64,000 nucleotides of DNA from Bos javanicus (taxonomy: Eukaryota > Chordata > Mammalia > Artiodactyla > Bovidae), in contig NC_083896.1 in NCBI RefSeq assembly GCF_032452875.1, positions 62,001-126,000 on the forward strand, in the 5' to 3' direction. Shown here one piece after another: positions 60,085 to 64,000 of this stretch; within the stretch, counting starts at the first letter, position 1; each line of letters begins with the position of its first letter. Below the pieces are notes generated by a model. It saw nothing but the letters and a program-made list of their open reading frames with translations. It did no database searches and was not told where the DNA came from. The position numbers and the translations under genes were made by a program.

Positions 60085-60109
60085 TATATAAGCCCCTGTT
60101 GAAAATAAA
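60085..60109 (+). promoter_or_regulatory. LTR TATA box and polyadenylation signal
   Basis: TATATAAG at 60085-60092 and AATAAA at 60104-60109. The close spacing implies transcription start and polyadenylation within a short R just downstream. Both are absent from the satellite LTR copies. Confidence 0.75.
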
Positions 60110-60497
60110 GCTATGGGCCTTGCTCACCAACGCTTGGTCTCCCCATGTCATTCTTCCCTTTAACTTCTGGCTGAAGTCTCCATCTGGAGCACGGAGGTCC
60201 TCTGCGACCATTTATTTGCCTGGGCTTCTAAGACCCATTCGAGAAGGTGTCTAAGGTGGGGCACCTTCTGCTATTCGAGAGGGCACCTGTGGCCTCCGTG
60301 GTCAGAGCTAACCTGATGTCATGGGTTATATTGATTTTCCGCGTAAACCAAGCTACTCAACCTCTTTTCTCCACTGAATTTTCCTACTGAGCTATCCTCA
60401 TTCTATTACTCTTTATATCTCTAATTACCATTTGAATAGGTCGCCTACGCTGTCTCCCCTTTGAATACCCTGGATCAGCCGGGGCTGGACCTCGGCA

Positions 60498-60503
60498 GAG
60501 GGG
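60498..60503 (+). other. Target-site duplication, right copy (GAGGGG)
   Basis: Matches 59125-59130 exactly. It defines the LTR end at 60497. Confidence 0.85.
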
Positions 60504-61458
60504 GAAATAAAAGGGAACTTTTCCCAAATGGTTTTCAACTGGGATTCTCTCCTCAGTGGGAATCACTCACATTTCAACGTGCACCAATGCCCCTCTGTGC
60601 CCCCACCCCAACGCAGTTTGGAGAATGCCAGCTGGAGAAGTCAGGGAATCTCCCGCTGTCCAGGGTTGCCAGCTCTGCTGAGATTCAGCTCCCAGGTCAG
60701 TGGGAGTCAGCTCCCAGACAGTCCAAAGGGGTAGCCTTCACAAGTGGACCCCCACATGCTTGCTGGCATGTGAATGCTTGCTAAGGTTACATCAATATGT
60801 GAATTTAAAAAAAAAAAAAATTGAAGATGTAGAGCCTGCCTGGGCACCCTTTCCAAAGGTTGCTCTGCTGAGAGCTGAGCAGCAGTGAGTGGTCCCAGGT
60901 GGGCAGAGGGTCTGCTTTCTACAAAGACCTCTCCATAAAGGTGAGACCTGCCCTCTCTCCCTCTGCTTACTATGATGAGTGTCTCCAGGGCCCACAAGTC
61001 TTTTGAGTGCCAGACAAAATAGTCTTTTTTGAGAAAGTGAAAGTCTGTTTATTTAGTATTAAATCTTTTTTCCAACTCAGATGATTTCTAATACTTTGTT
61101 TTTATGAAATTTGTGGGAAGACCTAGTTGAGCTCTGTCAAAAGTTAGATCATTAAAAATCATTTTGATGATTGATCACTCTATCAATGAGAGCTCCATAA
61201 TGGACATTACTATGATAAAGTTCCTTTCGTTTTCATGAAAAATGTTTCATAGTGTGTACAATAACTGTACGAACAATAATTGTAAAATGTTGGTGGGTAT
61301 TGCCATCTATTTTAGAAAATAGATGCATCTTAATTTAGCAAGTCTGATGAAAACTGGTTTTTCCAATAACATTGTACTTTTTATATGTAATAATTGTTTA
61401 TGAAATCCTGTTGTGGTAAATCACATATTAATAGTACCTATTAATGATAGTTCAGTCT
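60504..61458. other. No recognised feature
   Basis: Contains a 14-base A run at 60807-60820 and otherwise ordinary sequence. Open frames up to 107 codons have no recognisable domain. I cannot assign a repeat family. Confidence 0.45.
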
Positions 61459-61956
61459 AGAATTATTTCTTTATTTTTTTTAATTTTTATTTATTTATTT
61501 ATTTATTTTAATTTTTATTCCTTTATTTCTCATGTGTTCCCCATCCTGAACCCTCCTCCCTCCTCCCTCCCCATACCATCCCTCTGGGTCATCCCAGTGC
61601 ACCAGCCCCAAGCATCCAGCATCGTGCATTGAACCTGGACTGGCATCTCGTTTCATACATGACATTTCACATGTTTCAATGCCATTCTCCCAAATCTTCC
61701 CACCCTCTCCCTCTCCCACAGAGTCCATAAGCCTGTTCTATACATCAGTGTCTCTTTTGCTGTCTCGTATACAGGGTTATCGTTACCATCTTTCTAAATT
61801 CCATATATATGCGTTAGTATACTGTATTGGTGTTTTTCCTTCTGGCTTACTTCACTCTGTATAATAGGCTCCAGTTTCATCCACCTCATTAGAACTGATT
61901 CAAATGTATTCTTTTTAATGGCTGAGTAATACTCCATTGTGTATATGTACCACAGC

Positions 61957-62700
61957 AAGATGCAAGAAAGGTTTAACAAGGACCTAGAAGAAATAAAAAA
62001 GAGTCAATATATAATGAATAATGCAATAAATGAAATTAAAAACACTCTGGAGGCAACAAATAGTAGAATAACAGAGGCAGAAGATAGGATTAGTGAATTA
62101 GAAGATAGAATGGTAGAAATAAATGAATCAGAGAGGATAAAAGAAAAACGAATTAAAAGAAATGAGGACAATCTCAGAGACCTCCAGGACAATATTAAAC
62201 GCTACAACATTCGAGTCATAGGGGTTCCAGAAGAAGAAGACAAAAAGAAAGACCATGAGAAAATACTTGAGGAGATAATAGTGGAAAACTTCCCTAAACT
62301 GGGGAAGGAAATAATCACCCAAGTCCAAGAAACCCAGAGAATCCCAAACAGGATAAACCCAAGGCGAAACACCCCAAGACACATATTAATCAAATTAACA
62401 AAGATCAAACACAAAGAACAAATATTAAAAGCAGCAAGGGAAAAACAACAAATAACACACAAGGGAATTCCCATAAGGATAACAGCTGATCTTTCAATAG
62501 AAACTCTTCAAGCCAGGAGGGAATGGCAAGACATACTTAAAATGATGAAAGAAAATAACCTACAGCCCAGATTATTGTACCCAGCAAGGATTTCATTCAA
62601 GTATGAAGGAGAAATCAAAAGCTTCTCAGACAAGCAAAAGCTGAGAGAATTCTGCACCACCAAACCAGCTCTCCAACAAATACTAAAGGATATTCTCTAG
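61957..62700 (+). pseudogene. L1 ORF1p fragment (open, N-terminus missing)
   Basis: Open to the natural stop at 62698-62700, about 247 codons. It begins within the coiled coil (MQERFNKDLEEIKKSQ... with heptad-like MNNAINEIKNTLEATNSRITEAEDRISELEDRMVEI). Next comes the RNA-recognition domain (NIRVIGVPEEE) and the C-terminal domain (RNTPRHILIKLTKIKHKEQILKAAREKQQITHKGIPIRITADLS). ORF1p is the RNA-binding chaperone of L1. The start codon and N-terminus are lost at the inversion joint, where the open frame briefly reads through reversed L1 sequence. No disabling stop is present in the retained part. Confidence 0.85.
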
Positions 62701-62751
62701 ACAGGAAACACAAAAATGGTGTATAAATTCGAACCCCAAACAATAAAGTTA

Positions 62752-63536
62752 ATGGCAACGGGATCATACTTATCAGTAATTACCTTAAACATAAATGGGT
62801 TGAATGCCCCAACCAAAAGACAAAGACTGGCTGAATGGATACAAAAACAAGACCCCTACATATGTTGTCTACAGGAGACCCACCTCAAAACAGGGGACAC
62901 ATACAGACTGAAAGTGAAGGGATGGAAAAAGATTTTCCATGCAAATAGGGACCAAAAGAAAGCAGGAGTAGCAATACTCTTATCAGATAAAATAGACTTT
63001 AAAACAAAGGCTGTGAAAAGAGACAAAGAAGGTCACTACATAATGATCAAAGGATCAATCCAAGAAGAAGATATAACAATTATAAATATATATGCACCCA
63101 ACACGGGAGCGCTGCAGTATGTAAGACAAATGCTAACAAGTATGAAAGGAGAAATTAACAATAATACAATAATAGTGGGAGACTTTAATACCCCACTCAC
63201 ACCTATGGATAGATCAACTAAACAGAAAATTAACAAGGAAACACAAACTTTAAACGATACAATAGACCAGTTAGACCTAATTGATATCTATAGGACATTT
63301 CATCCCAAAACAATGAATTTCACCTTTTTCTCAAGCGCACATGGAACCTTCTCCAGGATAGATCACATCCTGGGCCATAAAGCTAGCCTTAGTAAATTCA
63401 AAAAAATAGAAATCATTCCAAGCATCTTTTCTGACCACAATGCAGTAAGATTAGATCTCAATTACAGGAGAAAAACTATTAAAAATTCCAACATATGGAG
63501 GATGAACAACACCCTGCTGAATAACCAACAAATCAC
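62752..63536 (+). pseudogene. L1 ORF2p endonuclease domain fragment
   Basis: The likely ORF2 start is ATG at 62752 (MATGSYLSVITLNINGLN), 51 bp after the ORF1 stop. It covers the whole apurinic-like endonuclease domain of about 240 residues. Visible catalytic positions are the Asn of NINGLN, Glu of QETH, Asp and Asn of GDFNTPL, the IDHILG loop and Asp-His of SDHNAV. The frame is open until the element ends at the target duplication (63537). Reverse transcriptase and C-terminal regions are absent here. A stop follows in flanking DNA at 63550-63552. Confidence 0.85.
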
Positions 63537-63551
63537 AGAATCATTTCTTTA

Positions 63552-64000
63552 ATATCTAGAGCTACTTGGCTACAGGATTTAAACATTACCTTCAAATTAA
63601 AATGTACAAAATTAAATTCAAGTTATATATATACACTTGCTGCAGATAAATATGAGTGATCAATGAAAGGATTTAAGGCATAAAATGTATTACATTAACA
63701 TAAAATTATGTGAAAAAAGTTGAGTGGGAATACAACGTTAAGGAATAAATGAAATAATTTTTGCTACTAAAGTTGAACTTGTATGTGTATATTAAAATGA
63801 ATTAAGGTGGATCTCAAATTGCTCTGGCATTGGATTTTCCTGGAAACAGTGAAGAAGTCATATTAGGATTTTACTTTTAAATGTTCCCTACTTCTGTTTC
63901 ACTAGAGATTATATCCTTTGCAACTATTTATATTGATGAAGAAATGTTTTAAATGTTAACTTAAACAGGTGTGAAATGTCATATAGTGGTTTTTTTGTTA
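63552..64000. other. No recognised feature; AT-rich
   Basis: AT-rich sequence after the L1 target duplication. No gene or repeat recognised. Confidence 0.5.

Larger units (their letters stand above)
59131..60497 (+). mobile_element. Solo LTR, ERV2 class (BTLTR1-like), 1,367 bp
   Basis: It starts TGCTGGGAGC and ends CCTCGGCA with perfect 6-bp target duplications. Neither a primer-binding site nor internal viral sequence follows, so it is a solo LTR left by LTR-LTR recombination. U3 runs to about 60,110, with a TATA box and AATAAA only ~20 bp apart, implying a very short R as in betaretroviruses. U5 runs to 60497. Bases 59131-59381 and 60146-60497 match, in opposite orientation, the LTR segment in the satellite at 1-13392. 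The 764 bp between them are missing from the satellite copies. A 92-bp segment of U5 (60232-60322) is duplicated in U3 (59611-59702). Confidence 0.9.
61459..63551 (-). mobile_element. Bovine L1 with 5' inversion (twin-primed), including target duplication
   Basis: The element is inserted on the minus strand. On the plus strand it shows a T-rich tail (61474-61516), the reverse complement of the 3' UTR and ORF2 end (to about 61955), then a switch to the forward strand carrying ORF1 and the start of ORF2 (about 61957-63536). Most of ORF2 is missing. This is the classic product of twin priming. Flanks AGAATTATTTCTTT (61459) and AGAATCATTTCTTT (63537) form a 14-bp target duplication with one mismatch. 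The minus-strand target TT/AAAG fits the L1 endonuclease preference. Confidence 0.88.

Noticed and set aside
60807..60820. A14 run as tail of a retroposed sequence
   Set aside because: No target duplication or recognisable SINE/mRNA body upstream.

Overview
This window is cattle-lineage (Bos) pericentromeric DNA. The evidence is threefold. Roughly the first 50 kb is satellite. The flank carries ruminant-specific BovB LINEs, a BOV-A2 SINE, bovine-type L1 and an ERV2 LTR of BTLTR1 type. The first satellite has a 1,411-1,413 bp period, which is the repeat length I recall for the bovine 1.711a satellite. I found no intact host gene. The only protein-coding remnants are LINE ORF pieces.

Layout: (1) 1-13,690 is a higher-order array. 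Each unit holds a block of 46-bp dimers, a 620-622 bp retroviral LTR plus primer-binding-site segment on the minus strand, and a block of 22/23-bp repeats rich in CACGTG and TGATCA. Nine whole LTR copies and one partial copy are present. (2) 13,691-20,047 is the same 23/46-bp satellite without the LTR, and it contains three empty versions of the insertion site. (3) 20,048-49,778 is a different satellite, built of 31-bp subrepeats with a CTCGAGTTG core (related to the bovine 1.715 type). It is organised in about 1.77-kb units, some extended to about 2.58 kb by a 0.8-kb block. (4) 49,779-64,000 is chromosome-arm-like DNA packed with interspersed repeats: BovB, L1 nested in L1, BOV-A2 with a dinucleotide repeat, a second BovB, a solo LTR with a perfect 6-bp target duplication, and an L1 with a 5' inversion.

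The most interesting signal is the LTR segment in the first satellite. It starts exactly at the U3 terminus and stops exactly at the end of the 18-nt tRNA-Lys primer-binding site. It sits in the repeat with no visible target duplication, as shown by the empty sites a few kb away. That is the composition expected of plus-strand strong-stop DNA, an intermediate of reverse transcription, captured once and then amplified as satellite. The satellite copies also share a 764-bp internal deletion relative to the solo LTR at 59,131-60,497. It removes TATA, polyadenylation signal and R, so the copies look promoter-dead. This points to one founding event but complicates the simplest capture model.
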